Source: JAFAYN01 sp963733105
GTDB lineage: Bacteria; Gemmatimonadota; Gemmatimonadetes; Longimicrobiales; Longimicrobiaceae
Direction of reading: 5' to 3'
Length of the DNA: 64,000 nt
Assembly: GCA_963733105.1 (NCBI GenBank)
Contig: CAVTCB010000010.1
Location: 124,001 to 188,000 of the forward strand
Each line of letters begins with the position of its first letter. Position 1 is the first letter of the stretch. Positions 7,752 through 17,592 of the stretch are shown here, in pieces. A program made the position numbers and the translations under genes. The notes below the pieces were generated by a model. The model was not told the origin of the DNA. It saw only the letters and a program-made list of their open reading frames with translations, and did no database searches.

Positions 7752-8495
7752 ATGTCGATCGACTCGGACCGCGAGCTGGAGGCCATGAAGCGGGTGGGGC
7801 GGGTGGTCCGCCTGGCGCTGGACGCCATGGAGCGGGAGGTCCGCCCGGGGATCACCACCGTGGAGCTGGACGCGGTGGGGGCGCGGGTGCTGGCGGAGCA
7901 CGGGGCGCGCTCGGCGCCCAAGATGGTGTACAACTTCCCGGGCTCCATCTGCATCAGCGTCAACGACGAGGCGGTGCACGGCATCCCCGGGCGGCGCGCC
8001 GTGGCCGCGGGCGACCTGGTGAAGCTGGACGTGACCGCGGAGCTGGACGGCTACATGGCCGACGCGGCGGTCACCGTCACCGTCCCCCCCGTCTCGGAGG
8101 CGGCGGCGCGGCTGGCGGCGTGCGCGCGGGCGGCGTTCGAGCGCGCCATGGACGTGGCGCGGGCCGGGGTGCGGGTGAACGAGATCGGGCGGGCGGTGGA
8201 GGGGGAGGTGCGGCGCTCCGGCTTCTCGGTGATCCGCGAGCTGAGCGGACACGGGATCGGCCGCACCATCCACGAGGAGCCCTCCGTCCCCAACTACTTC
8301 GACTGGCGCATCCGCGACCGGCTGAAGGAGGGGCTGGTGATCACCGTGGAGCCGATCATCGCGCAGCGCTCGGGGAGCTTCGTGGAGGACCCGGACGGGT
8401 GGACGGTCCGCACCGCGGACGGCGGCCTCTCGGCGCACCACGAGCACACCATGGTGATCACCCGCGGCCGCCCCCTCCTCCTCACCGCCGCCTGA
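7752..8495 (+). CDS. map: Methionine aminopeptidase, type I
   Basis: Removes the initiator methionine from nascent proteins in the cytoplasm. The length, 247 aa, is typical of the short type I enzyme. The five dimetal ligands are all visible: two Asp in KLDVTAELDGYMADAAVT, His in SGHGIGRTIHEEP, Glu in ITVEPII, and Glu in SAHHEHTM. The substrate-binding His sits in DEAVHGIPG. The ATG at 7752 has GGGAGGGG upstream. It follows the PIG-L gene by 33 bases and is separated by one base from the beta-lactamase gene, so the three are probably one transcript. Confidence 0.96.
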   Translation: MSIDSDRELEAMKRVGRVVRLALDAMEREVRPGITTVELDAVGARVLAEHGARSAPKMVYNFPGSICISVNDEAVHGIPGRRAVAAGDLVKLDVTAELDGYMADAAVTVTVPPVSEAAARLAACARAAFERAMDVARAGVRVNEIGRAVEGEVRRSGFSVIRELSGHGIGRTIHEEPSVPNYFDWRIRDRLKEGLVITVEPIIAQRSGSFVEDPDGWTVRTADGGLSAHHEHTMVITRGRPLLLTAA

Positions 8496-8496
8496 G

Positions 8497-9339
8497 ATGC
8501 CGCTCCGCCTCCGCCTCCCGCTCGCCGCCCTCGCCGCGGCGCTGGTCCTGGCCGCCGCGCCCGTGCCCGCCCAGTCGCCCCGGAGCTGGGCCGACGGAGG
8601 CCCGGCGCCGGAGCTGGCGCCCGTGTTCGCGGGGAGCCGGGCGACGCTGGTGGTGGTGCACGGGCGGACGGGTCGCGAGGTTCGCTGGAACCGCGAGCGG
8701 AGCCGCCGCCGCTTCACCCCCTTCTCCACCTTCAAGGTCCCCAACTCGCTGATCGCCCTGGAGACGGGTGTCCTCTCCGGCCCGGACCACCTGATCCGCT
8801 GGGACAGCATCCGCGACCCGCGGCAGGGGGGAGGATTCCCCGCGTGGTGGAGGGACCACGACCTCCGCTCGGCGATGCGGAGCTCGGTGGTGTGGTACTA
8901 CCGCGAGGTGGCGCGCCGGGTGGGGCCGGAGCGGATGCGCGCGCAGCTGGCGCGGATCGGCTACGGGAACGGGGACATCTCCGGCGGGATCGACCGCTTC
9001 TGGCTGGGCTCCACGCTGCGGATCTCCGCCGAGGAGCAGGTCCGCTTCCTCCGCCGCTTCCACGCGGGCCGCCTCGGCTTCTCCCCCCGCGCCACCGCCG
9101 TGGTCAAGGACGTCCTGGTGACGGAGGCGGGTCCCGGCTGGACCCTCAAGGCCAAGACCGGCGGCGGCCCCCTGGGTGAGGACGCGCTCGGCTGGTGGGT
9201 GGGGTACGTGGAGCGCGGCGGCGAGACGTACTTCTTCGCGCTCAACGTGGACGGCGAGAGCTACGACGCGATCGCCGGCCGCCGCACGGAGCTGGCCCGC
9301 GCCGCCCTCCGCCGCCTGGGCGTGTTGCCGGCGGCGTGA
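8497..9339 (+). CDS. Class D (OXA-type) beta-lactamase
   Basis: A 280-aa exported serine hydrolase. The signal peptide ends near APVPAQS. Class D hallmarks in order: the active-site STFKVPNS (Ser-x-x-Lys), SSVVWYY for the S-x-V motif, IGYGNGDIS for the YGN motif with the DIS that follows it in OXA enzymes, and KAKTGGG for the KTG box. Class D enzymes hydrolyse penicillins and often oxacillin or carbapenems by acyl-enzyme formation. The start overlaps nothing but begins one base after the map stop. No mobile-element signs flank it and base composition matches the neighbours, so it looks resident rather than acquired. The spectrum cannot be told from sequence; relatives also include BlaR1-type sensor domains, but the membrane part is absent here. 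Confidence 0.93.
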   Translation: MPLRLRLPLAALAAALVLAAAPVPAQSPRSWADGGPAPELAPVFAGSRATLVVVHGRTGREVRWNRERSRRRFTPFSTFKVPNSLIALETGVLSGPDHLIRWDSIRDPRQGGGFPAWWRDHDLRSAMRSSVVWYYREVARRVGPERMRAQLARIGYGNGDISGGIDRFWLGSTLRISAEEQVRFLRRFHAGRLGFSPRATAVVKDVLVTEAGPGWTLKAKTGGGPLGEDALGWWVGYVERGGETYFFALNVDGESYDAIAGRRTELARAALRRLGVLPAA

Positions 9340-9356
9340 GCACCCCCCACCCCCGG

Positions 9357-9381
9357 CCCCTCCCCCACAAGGGGGGAGGGG
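9357..9381 (+). terminator. G/C-rich terminator-like hairpin after the beta-lactamase gene
   Basis: A 10-bp C/T versus G/A inverted repeat (9357-9366 with 9371-9381, loop ACAA) begins 18 bases after the stop. There is no T-run. It is the likely end of the PIG-L/map/beta-lactamase transcript. Confidence 0.55.
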
Positions 9382-9452
9382 AGCACGACAACGGCAGGAA
9401 CTACGGGCAGGGTAAGCAGTTGCGTGAGGGATGCGAGCCCGAAGGGGCGAGA

Positions 9453-9514
9453 CCCGCGCGCAGTTTGCGCGGGGCTCGACTCCGTTGGACACGGTAGTAT
9501 CGTGTCCTACGGAG
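9453..9514. repeat. Two adjacent intergenic palindromes (REP-like)
   Basis: CCCGCGC/GCGCGGG (9453-9473) is followed by a long stem at 9480-9514: CTCCGT-T-GGACACG paired with CGTGTCC-T-ACGGAG around loop GTAGTAT. The DNA around them (9425-9560) has the look of a dispersed intergenic element, but no second copy lies in this window. It separates the beta-lactamase unit from the ABC importer genes. Confidence 0.5.
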
Positions 9515-9588
9515 CCGCAGCCCGACCCCGGCGCAGCCGGGGGCACGCCCAAACCCTGCCGTTGCAAGCCAACCCGAACACGACGACG

Positions 9589-10629
9589 ATGCCGATCCGC
9601 CTCCGCAGCACCCTGCTCGTCCCCGCGCTCGCCCTCCTCGCCGCCTGCGGAGGAGGAGACGGCCGCCAGGCGCTGGTGGTGTACTCGCCCCACGGCAAGG
9701 AGATGCTCGACGCCTTCGAGAAGCGCTACGAGCAGCTCCACCCGGACGTGGACGTGCAGACGGTGGACATGGGCTCGCAGGAGGTGCTGGACCGACTCCG
9801 CTCCGAGCGCGCGAACCCCCAGGCGGACGTGTGGTGGGGCGCCCCGTCGCCCACCTTCGAGGACGCGGCGCGCGACTCGCTCCTGGAGCGCTTCGCCCCC
9901 ACCTGGGCCGCGGCGCTCCCGGCGGAGGCCCGCAGCGCGCAGGGGCTCTGGCACGGCACCTACCTGACGCCGGAGGTGATCGCCTACAACACGCAGGCGG
10001 TCTCCGCGGCGGAGGTCCCGCGCGACTGGGACGAGGTGCTGGACCCCAAGTGGAAGGGGAAGGTGCTGATCCGCGACCCCATGGCGAGCGGGACCATGCG
10101 CACCATCTTCGGGATGGTGGTGCAGCGCGGCATCCGCGCCACGGGCGACACGGCGCAGGGGTTCGAGTGGCTGCGGCGGCTGGACGGGCAGACCCGGGAG
10201 TACGTCCTCAACCCCACCCTGCTCTACCAGAAGCTGGCGCGGCGCGAGGGGGTGGTGACGCTCTGGGACATGCCCGACATCGAGACGCTCAAGGCCAAGA
10301 CCAAGTTCCCCATCGACTACGTGGTCCCCCGCAGCGGGACGCCGCTCCTGGTGGACGCGGTGGCGGTGGTGAAGGGCGCCCCGAACCCGGAGCGCGCGCG
10401 CGAGTTCGTGGAGTGGGTGGGGAGCACGCCCGCGGTGCTCCCGGCGGCCCGCGAGTTCTTCCGCCTCCCCGCACGCACGGACTTCCCGGAGGACTCGCTC
10501 CCCGAGGGGCTGCGGAAGACGCGCCGCGAGATCGTGGCCGAGCCCATGGACTGGGCCCTCCTCCAGCAGAAGGGCCCGGAGTGGATGCGCCACTGGGACG
10601 AGCACGTCCGTGGCAAGGGGCCGCGGTGA
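9589..10629 (+). CDS. ABC transporter substrate-binding lipoprotein, iron(III)-type
   Basis: A 346-aa periplasmic ligand-binding lipoprotein. The N-terminus has the lipobox LLAACGGG, so the mature protein starts at Cys. The fold signature is that of the Fe3+/2-aminoethylphosphonate class: LVVYSPHGKEMLDAFEKRYE, ADVWWGAPSP, TYLTPEVIAYNT, DWDEVLDPKWKGKV and DPMASGTMRT. ATG 9589 is chosen because it starts exactly at the signal sequence; the frame is open further upstream through the intergenic palindromes. It is followed by its ATPase and fused permease, forming a complete FbpABC-like importer. The ligand is probably Fe3+ or a small organic anion; the tyrosines cannot be assigned without a model. 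Confidence 0.9.
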   Translation: MPIRLRSTLLVPALALLAACGGGDGRQALVVYSPHGKEMLDAFEKRYEQLHPDVDVQTVDMGSQEVLDRLRSERANPQADVWWGAPSPTFEDAARDSLLERFAPTWAAALPAEARSAQGLWHGTYLTPEVIAYNTQAVSAAEVPRDWDEVLDPKWKGKVLIRDPMASGTMRTIFGMVVQRGIRATGDTAQGFEWLRRLDGQTREYVLNPTLLYQKLARREGVVTLWDMPDIETLKAKTKFPIDYVVPRSGTPLLVDAVAVVKGAPNPERAREFVEWVGSTPAVLPAAREFFRLPARTDFPEDSLPEGLRKTRREIVAEPMDWALLQQKGPEWMRHWDEHVRGKGPR

Positions 10630-10657
10630 CCGCGGACACGCACCTCCCGGATCCGGC

Positions 10658-11725
<1,068 letters not shown>

Positions 11726-11727
11726 CG

Positions 11728-13404
11728 GTGGAGCCGCGCGGGGTCGGCCGGCGGACTCTCCTGCTCGCGCTCCCGGTGGCGGCGATCCTCGTATGGCTGG
11801 TGCTCTACCCCAACCTGTTCGTGGTCCGCGACAGCTTCGCGGAGGGCGGGCGGATGACGGGGGAGCACTGGGGCCGCTTCTGGAGGAGCGGGACGGAGGT
11901 GGGGGCGCTCTGGGGCAGCGTGTGGATCTCCCTGGCGAGCGTGGTGCTCTCGGCGCTGGTGGGGGTGCCCCTGGCCTTTTTGTTCGCGCGGTGGGAGTTC
12001 CCGGGGCGGCGGGTGCTGGGGGCGCTGGCGGCCATGCCGGTGCTCCTCCCCCCGCTGGTGGGGACCATCTCCTTCCTCTTCCTGTACGGGGAGAGCGGGT
12101 TCCTGACGCGGGGGGTGCAGCTCCTCCTGGGGATGGCGGAGCCGCCCTGGCGCCTGACGGGGGCGTGGGCCGTCCTCCTGGTGCACGCGTACACCATGTA
12201 CGTGTACTTCTACCTGTTCGTCACGGCGGGGCTCGCCCGGCTGGACGCCTCCTACGCCGAGGCGGCGGCGGCGCTGGGGGCGGGGCGCTGGACCACGCTG
12301 CGGCGCGTGACGCTCCCGCTGCTGGCCCCGGCGCTCGGGGGGGCGGCGCTCCTGGTCTTCATGACCTCCATGGCGTCGTTCAGCGCGCCGTACGTGTTCG
12401 GCGGCGGGTTCCGGGTGCTCACCACGCAGCTGTACGCCAGCAAGCTGAACGGGGAGGAGGGGCTGGTGGCGGTGGAGGCCACGGTGCTGGCGCTGGCCTC
12501 GCTCCTCTTCCTGGTCCTCCTGCAGCGCTACGAGGGGTCGCGGTCGTACACCGGGGCGTCCAAGGGGTCGGGGCCGGCGCCGCGCCGGGGCGGCGGGGGG
12601 AAGTCGGCCGGGGTGGCGGCGGCGGCGTGGCTGGGGGTGGGCTTCCTCCTCCTCCCGCACGCGACGGTGCTCCTGGTGTCCTTCGTCCCGGAGGGGACGT
12701 GGACCACGGAGATCTTCCCCCCCGTGTACTCGGCCGAGGGGTACCGGGCGCTGTTCGCCGACCCGCAGCGGCTGGTCCCGGTGCTGAACTCGCTGCGCAT
12801 GGCGACGGTGGCGACGCTCGCCAACGTGGCGTTCGCCTTCGCGGCGGGGTACCTGCTGGCGCGGCGGCGCTTCCCGGGGCGGCGGCTGGTGGACGTGCTG
12901 GTGGTGCTCCCCTGGGCGCTCCCGGGGACGGTGCTCGCCATCGCGCTGGCGTCCACCTTCTCGGTGCACCGGCCGTGGACGGGGCGCTGGGTGCTGGTGG
13001 GGACCTTCGCCATCCTCCCGCTGGCCTACTTCGTCCGCAACGTCCCGCTGGTGACGCGGGCGGCGCTCGCCTCCTTCCGCCAGCTCGACCCGTCGCTGGA
13101 GGAGGCCGCGGCCTCGCTGGGCGCGGGGCGGGTGCTCACGCTGCGGCGGGTGGTCCTCCCGCTGGTCCTCCCCGGGCTGGCGGCGGGGGCGCTCCTGGCC
13201 TGGGTCACCGCGCTGGGGGAGTTCGTAGCCTCCATCCTGCTGTACACGCACCGCACGCGCCCCATCTCGGTGGAGATGCTGGCGCGGCTCCGCGCCTTCG
13301 ACTTCGGCGGCGCGGCGGCGTACGGGGTGCTCCTGATCCTCCTGGTGGCGGCGGCCTTCGTGCTCGGCTACCGCCGCGTGAACGAGGAGGCGCCGGGAGG
13401 CTAG
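11728..13404 (+). CDS. ABC transporter permease with two fused permease domains, FbpB-like
   Basis: A 558-aa inner-membrane protein with about 12 hydrophobic helices in two homologous halves. Each half carries the cytoplasmic EAA loop that contacts the ATPase: YAEAAAALGAGRWTTLRRVTLP at about 175 and LEEAAASLGAGRVLTLRRVVLP at about 455. The fused arrangement is typical of FbpB/AfuB iron permeases. The start is GTG 11728, two bases after the ATPase stop, behind a GGAGGGG. It completes the importer with the two genes before it. Confidence 0.94.
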   Translation: MEPRGVGRRTLLLALPVAAILVWLVLYPNLFVVRDSFAEGGRMTGEHWGRFWRSGTEVGALWGSVWISLASVVLSALVGVPLAFLFARWEFPGRRVLGALAAMPVLLPPLVGTISFLFLYGESGFLTRGVQLLLGMAEPPWRLTGAWAVLLVHAYTMYVYFYLFVTAGLARLDASYAEAAAALGAGRWTTLRRVTLPLLAPALGGAALLVFMTSMASFSAPYVFGGGFRVLTTQLYASKLNGEEGLVAVEATVLALASLLFLVLLQRYEGSRSYTGASKGSGPAPRRGGGGKSAGVAAAAWLGVGFLLLPHATVLLVSFVPEGTWTTEIFPPVYSAEGYRALFADPQRLVPVLNSLRMATVATLANVAFAFAAGYLLARRRFPGRRLVDVLVVLPWALPGTVLAIALASTFSVHRPWTGRWVLVGTFAILPLAYFVRNVPLVTRAALASFRQLDPSLEEAAASLGAGRVLTLRRVVLPLVLPGLAAGALLAWVTALGEFVASILLYTHRTRPISVEMLARLRAFDFGGAAAYGVLLILLVAAAFVLGYRRVNEEAPGG

Positions 13405-13475
13405 GCGCGCTGGCGCGGGAGGTGCGGCTGTCCGAAGTCCGATCCCCTGAGGTCCCCCGATCCGGAGCATCTGCC

Positions 13476-15227
13476 ATGATCCGCGCTCCTCTTCCCACGG
13501 CCGTCCTCCTCGGCGGGGCGCTCCTCTGCGCCCCCACCCTCTCCCCCGCCCAGGCGCCCGCCCCTCCGGCCGGCGGGCTCCTGGCCCAGGGGGGCTCCGC
13601 CCCGTCGGCCCGCGACTCGGTGCGCGCGCTGCGCTCCGCCCGCTCGGCGCAGATCGAGTTCGAGCGCATCCGCTTCGCCCACCTCCCCTGGACGGAGGAG
13701 CGCGGCGGAGGGGAGTGCGACGAGCGGATCGGTCGCTTCTGCATCTGGTACGGGGACGACGACTCGGAGTGGGTCCCGCCCCCGGAGCCGGAGCCGGTGA
13801 AGCAGGGGCGCGACGTCCTGCTGGAGCGGCTGGAGGCCGCCGCCGCCGTGGTCCCCGGGGACGAGTGGATCGCCGGGCAGCGGGTGCGCTACCTGATGGA
13901 GGCGAAGCGGTACGCGGAGGGCCCGGCGGCGGCGGAGGGGTGCCGGGCGGACGGGTGGTGGTGCCAGGCGCTGCGCGGGCTCGCCCACCACTCCGCGGAG
14001 GAGCACCCGCTGGCCGACTCGGCGTACGAGGCGTCGCTCGCCGGGATGCCCGGGCCGCAGCGGCGGGAGTGGACGGACATCGCCGTGCTCCTGGGCCCGG
14101 ACGGCGGCGGGGCCTACCGCCGCATGGCGCCGGACGAGCGCGCCCGCACCGAGCAGGTGTTCTGGTGGCTGGCGGACCCGTTCTGGATGCGGGAGGGGAA
14201 CCCGCGCCGCACGGAGCACCTGTCCCGCTGGGTGACGGAGCGCCTGCAGGAGCGGGCCCGCAACCCGGACGGGATCGTCTGGGGAGACGACCTCCGGGAG
14301 ATCCTCCTCCGCTTCGGCTCGCCGATCGGGTGGGAGCGCATCCGCCCCCGCATCCACGAGGTCGGCCGCCCCTCGGTGGTGACGCACTACGGCCCCTCGC
14401 GGCTCTCCGCTCCCCCGCCCTTCTCCGCCGTGCGCGGCCCCCTCTCCCTCCGCCCGGAGGACTGGCCCGGGGAGGACGACCGCTCGCGACTGGACTTCGA
14501 GGAGGGCTTCAGCTCGCTGGAGCACCAGGCGGCGACCTTCCGCCGCGGCGACTCGGTGGTGGTGGTGGCCGGGTACACGCTGGACCCGGACAGCGTCCCC
14601 GCCACGCTCCCGGTGGAGGCGGGGCTGGTCCTGATGCCGTCCCCCGACGCCGAGCCGGCGATGGACCACCGGGCGCTGAACGGGCCCACCGGGGCGCTCC
14701 GCGTGGCCGCGCCCGCCGCGCCGACGGTGCTGAGCCTGGAGGCCCGCTCGGACGACGGGAAGCGGGTGGGGCGGGCGCGGTACGGGCTGCAGGTGGCCCC
14801 GCGGGAGGGGCTCGCCCTCTCCGACGTCCTCCTCCTGGCGAGCGCCGACCCGCTCCCCGCCGACCTGGACGAGGCGGCCCCCCTGGCGCGTCCCTCCGCG
14901 CGGGTGCGGACGGGGGAGTCGCTGGGGCTGTTCTGGGAGGTGTACGGGCTGGCGGAGCGGGCGGACACGGTGGCCTTCTCGGTGAGCCTGCGGCGGAGCG
15001 GGGCCGGGTGGGGACGGCGGATCGCGGAGCGGCTGGGGCTGGTGGACGAGGAGGCCCCGGTCCGCGTCCGCTGGGAGGAGGAGACCCCCGGGACGGCGCT
15101 CCTCCCCCGCACCCTGGTGCTGGCGATCCCGGAGATCCCCGCGGGCGAGTACCTGCTGGAGCTGGCCGTCACCCCGCGCGGGGGCGAGCCGGCCGTCACC
15201 ACGCGTCCGCTACGCGTGGAGCGCTGA
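13476..15227 (+). CDS. Exported GWxTD-like domain protein
   Basis: A 583-aa protein with a signal peptide (cleavage near LSPAQA) and no membrane anchor. The middle resembles GWxTD proteins: a YGDD region, then DDLREILLRFGSPIGWERIR, where the family has RYGxPxxW. The C-terminal half (about 330-580) looks like repeated beta-sandwich segments. GWxTD proteins are common and abundant in Gemmatimonadota and Bacteroidota, but their function is not established; envelope or extracellular roles are assumed. ATG 13476 begins the signal peptide. It follows the permease gene by about 70 bases and may be in the same transcript. Confidence 0.72.
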   Translation: MIRAPLPTAVLLGGALLCAPTLSPAQAPAPPAGGLLAQGGSAPSARDSVRALRSARSAQIEFERIRFAHLPWTEERGGGECDERIGRFCIWYGDDDSEWVPPPEPEPVKQGRDVLLERLEAAAAVVPGDEWIAGQRVRYLMEAKRYAEGPAAAEGCRADGWWCQALRGLAHHSAEEHPLADSAYEASLAGMPGPQRREWTDIAVLLGPDGGGAYRRMAPDERARTEQVFWWLADPFWMREGNPRRTEHLSRWVTERLQERARNPDGIVWGDDLREILLRFGSPIGWERIRPRIHEVGRPSVVTHYGPSRLSAPPPFSAVRGPLSLRPEDWPGEDDRSRLDFEEGFSSLEHQAATFRRGDSVVVVAGYTLDPDSVPATLPVEAGLVLMPSPDAEPAMDHRALNGPTGALRVAAPAAPTVLSLEARSDDGKRVGRARYGLQVAPREGLALSDVLLLASADPLPADLDEAAPLARPSARVRTGESLGLFWEVYGLAERADTVAFSVSLRRSGAGWGRRIAERLGLVDEEAPVRVRWEEETPGTALLPRTLVLAIPEIPAGEYLLELAVTPRGGEPAVTTRPLRVER

Positions 15228-15257
15228 GCGGGGAAGTCCTTGCGAGGATCGCAACCA

Positions 15258-15275
15258 CGCAACATATTTGTTGCG
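15258..15275. promoter_or_regulatory. Palindromic operator upstream of the toxin-antitoxin pair
   Basis: CGCAACA-TATT-TGTTGCG is a perfect palindrome with 7-bp arms, 30 bases before the antitoxin ATG. A possible -10 box, TATTCT, lies at 15285-15290. Antitoxins of the Xre/MbcA class usually repress their own promoter, so this is the expected autoregulatory site (inference). Confidence 0.6.
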
Positions 15276-15304
15276 CGGATTGGATATTCTACAGGGGGGG
15301 TCTC

Positions 15305-15775
15305 ATGACGAAGAGAGAAGGCGACGGGGCGGGAGAGTCCGTGCCGGACCGGGTGTCCGAGCCGGTCCCGACCTACGCTTCCCGTCCGGCGCGGCGTCTT
15401 CCCACGGGTCGGAGCCGGGGCGTCCCCACGGAGCCTGACGACCGGGGGCACCGGATCGCGGCGCGCTGCGACTTCGCCCGGCGCGCCTTCGGCTCGGACG
15501 CGGAGCTGGCGCGTATCCTGGGCGTGGACCGCAGCCGGATCTCCCGCTGGCGGCAGGGGGACGTTCCCGATCCCGTCAACGCCGACCGGGTGGTGGGGAT
15601 CGACGCCGTGGTGGAGCTGCTCTCGGGCTTCCTGGACGACCGCAGCATCCCCAAGTGGCTCTTCGGGGTCAACACCCACCTGGGCGACCGCCGCCCGGTG
15701 GACGTGCTGGTCTCCGGCCGGCTGTCGGAGGTGATCGCGGCCGTCGAGGCGGAGAAGAGCGGCGCCTTCGGCTGA
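15305..15775 (+). CDS. Antitoxin, Xre/MbcA/ParS type (DUF2384)
   Basis: 156 aa. The N-terminal 50 residues are low-complexity and Arg-rich. Then comes a helix-turn-helix, AELARILGVDRSRISRWRQG, and a C-terminal DUF2384 (MbcA/ParS) antitoxin domain with the typical SGFLDDRSIPKWLFGVNTHLGDRRPVDVL. This domain blocks the active site of RES toxins. The gene overlaps the RES toxin gene by one base (TGATG), a normal layout for this family, and has a palindromic operator upstream. Confidence 0.9.
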   Translation: MTKREGDGAGESVPDRVSEPVPTYASRPARRLPTGRSRGVPTEPDDRGHRIAARCDFARRAFGSDAELARILGVDRSRISRWRQGDVPDPVNADRVVGIDAVVELLSGFLDDRSIPKWLFGVNTHLGDRRPVDVLVSGRLSEVIAAVEAEKSGAFG

Positions 15776-16341
15776 TGCCGTCGGCGGCCAAGCTCTGGCG
15801 GGTGTTCCCCTGGGATCCGAAGGCACCCGCGGGAGAGCCCTTCTCCGCCTCCTTCGTCCCCGGAAGCCAGGGGAGCGGACGCTTCGACGTGCCGGCCACG
15901 CGCGTCGTGTACCTGGCCGAGTCGCCCGAGCACGCCGTCGCGGAGAAGATCCAGCGCTTCCGGGGGCAGGAGCTGGAGGCCTTCGACCTGGTCGAGTTCG
16001 GGCGGACGCTGGCGCTGGTTGCGGTGGAGCCCTCGCCGGCGGTGCGGGACGGGGTGGCGGACCTGTGCGATCCCGCGACGCTCCTGGAGCTGGGCATCCG
16101 ACCCGACCAGGTGGCGGCGCGCTCCCGGGAGACCACCCGCGCCATCGCGGCGGCGCTGCACGGGCGCGGGCGGAGCGGACTGCGGTGGTGGTCCTCCATG
16201 TGGGGGGAGTGGCATGCCGTCACCCTCTTCCTGGACCGGGTGGAGGAGGGAGCCCTGCGCTGGGGCGAGCCCGACCCGCTCACGCTGGACCACCCGGCGC
16301 TGAGGGAAGCCGCGGACGCGCTGATGATCCGGAGGAGATGA
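15775..16341 (+). CDS. Toxin, RES domain (NAD+-consuming)
   Basis: 188 aa. RES toxins degrade NAD+ by phosphorolysis or transfer ADP-ribose, arresting growth until neutralised. Family features are the N-terminal LWRVFPWDPKA with the conserved Arg, then TRVVYLAESPEHAVAEKIQ and a C-terminal segment with LRWWSSMWGEWHAV. The conserved Arg, Tyr/Glu and Ser positions of the family can be placed in these segments, but the assignment is by eye. Translationally coupled to the Xre antitoxin. Confidence 0.9.
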   Translation: MPSAAKLWRVFPWDPKAPAGEPFSASFVPGSQGSGRFDVPATRVVYLAESPEHAVAEKIQRFRGQELEAFDLVEFGRTLALVAVEPSPAVRDGVADLCDPATLLELGIRPDQVAARSRETTRAIAAALHGRGRSGLRWWSSMWGEWHAVTLFLDRVEEGALRWGEPDPLTLDHPALREAADALMIRRR

Positions 16342-16436
16342 GCCCACCTTCCCCGCGCCCGTTGCCGGGGGGCTCCCCCGCGTGCAGATTGCCCACCGTC
16401 TCCCCTCCCCACCCGTAATCCGGACATCCATTCCCG

Positions 16437-17552
16437 ATGCGCGCGAAGCTCCTCTTTCCGCTCTGTCTCGCCCTGGTCGCCTGCACCGAGCCGACGGGCT
16501 CCACGAGCGCGGTGGAGGGCACCGCCGTGACGACGCGTCCCGGCCCCGCCCTGGGCTACAGCGACAACCGCCCCAGCACCCGGCTCTGGCTCCCCGCCAA
16601 GGACCAGGGGGTGGTCCTCCGCCACGGAGGCGGCCCAGCGAACAGCGACGTGCACGGCGCCCGCGACGTGTGGGCGTGGGAAGCGGACGGGACCTACTAC
16701 ATGCACTACGACGCCGCCGGCCCCCGCGGGTGGCTCGCCGCCCTGGCGGTGAGCAAGGACCTGGTGAACTGGGAGAAGCGGGGCCCGGTGCTGGACTTCG
16801 GCCAGTGGGGGGAGGACGACTCGCACAGCGCCAGCTACGGCGTCACCTACCGGGAGGGTGACACCTGGCACATGTTCTACCTGGGGACGCCCGTCGCCCT
16901 CCCGCCCGACTACGTCCCCGGCTTCCCGTACCTCACCCTCAAGGCCACGGCAAAGTCGCCGGCCGGCCCCTGGACCAAGCAGCGCCAGGTGGTTCCCTTC
17001 CGTCCCAGGCCGGGGACCTACTACTCGGACATCGCGAGCCCGGGACACGTGGTGAAGCAGGGCGACGAGTACCTCCAGTTCTTCAGCTCCACCACTACGC
17101 GGCGCGGGAAGGTGCTGCGCACCCTGGGGATCGCGCGGACGCGCGACCTGAACGGGGCGTGGACCGTGGACCCGGAGCCGATCCTCCCCGTGGAGGAGCA
17201 GGTGGAGAACGTGTCGCTCTACTTCGAGCCGGCCAACGGGACGTGGTTCCTCTTCACGAACCACGTGGGGATCGAGGACGGGTGGTTCGAGTACACCGAC
17301 GCGATCTGGGTGTACTGGACCCGCGACCTGAACCGCTGGGACGCCCGGAACAAGGCCGTGGTCCTGGACGGCCGGCTCAGCACCTGGTCCAGGCGGATCA
17401 TCGGGATCCCCTCCGTCGTGCAGGTGGGGAACCGCCTGGCGATCTTCTACGACGGCCTGGAGGGGACGGCGCTCCCCAAGACGCACAAGGCCCACATGAA
17501 CCGGGACATCGGCCTGGCCTGGCTCGACCTCCCGCTCCACCCGCCGTCGTAG
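16437..17552 (+). CDS. Secreted beta-propeller lipoprotein, glycoside hydrolase 43/DUF-type
   Basis: 371 aa, starting with a lipoprotein signal (LVACTEP). The repeated pattern of a short strand with DLVNWEKRGPVL, PAGPWTKQRQV, DLNGAWTVDP and DLNRWDARNKAV is that of five-bladed propellers of the GH43/GH32/GH130 group. GHxDxW-type repeat ends are clear, and an Asp (DVHGARDVWAW) and an Asp/Glu (IEDGWFEY) could be catalytic, but I cannot verify the triad. Substrate not predictable. No sugar-utilisation genes are nearby. Confidence 0.7.
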   Translation: MRAKLLFPLCLALVACTEPTGSTSAVEGTAVTTRPGPALGYSDNRPSTRLWLPAKDQGVVLRHGGGPANSDVHGARDVWAWEADGTYYMHYDAAGPRGWLAALAVSKDLVNWEKRGPVLDFGQWGEDDSHSASYGVTYREGDTWHMFYLGTPVALPPDYVPGFPYLTLKATAKSPAGPWTKQRQVVPFRPRPGTYYSDIASPGHVVKQGDEYLQFFSSTTTRRGKVLRTLGIARTRDLNGAWTVDPEPILPVEEQVENVSLYFEPANGTWFLFTNHVGIEDGWFEYTDAIWVYWTRDLNRWDARNKAVVLDGRLSTWSRRIIGIPSVVQVGNRLAIFYDGLEGTALPKTHKAHMNRDIGLAWLDLPLHPPS

Positions 17553-17592
17553 GGGAGGCGGGGGTGGAGACGGAGACCCTGCGCCCGGGCCC

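Noticed and set aside
5052..8810. Long minus-strand open frame of 1,252 codons opposite the PIG-L and map genes
   Set aside because: Composition is Arg/Pro/His-rich as expected for an antisense shadow of GC-rich codons, and the plus strand carries clear protein motifs.
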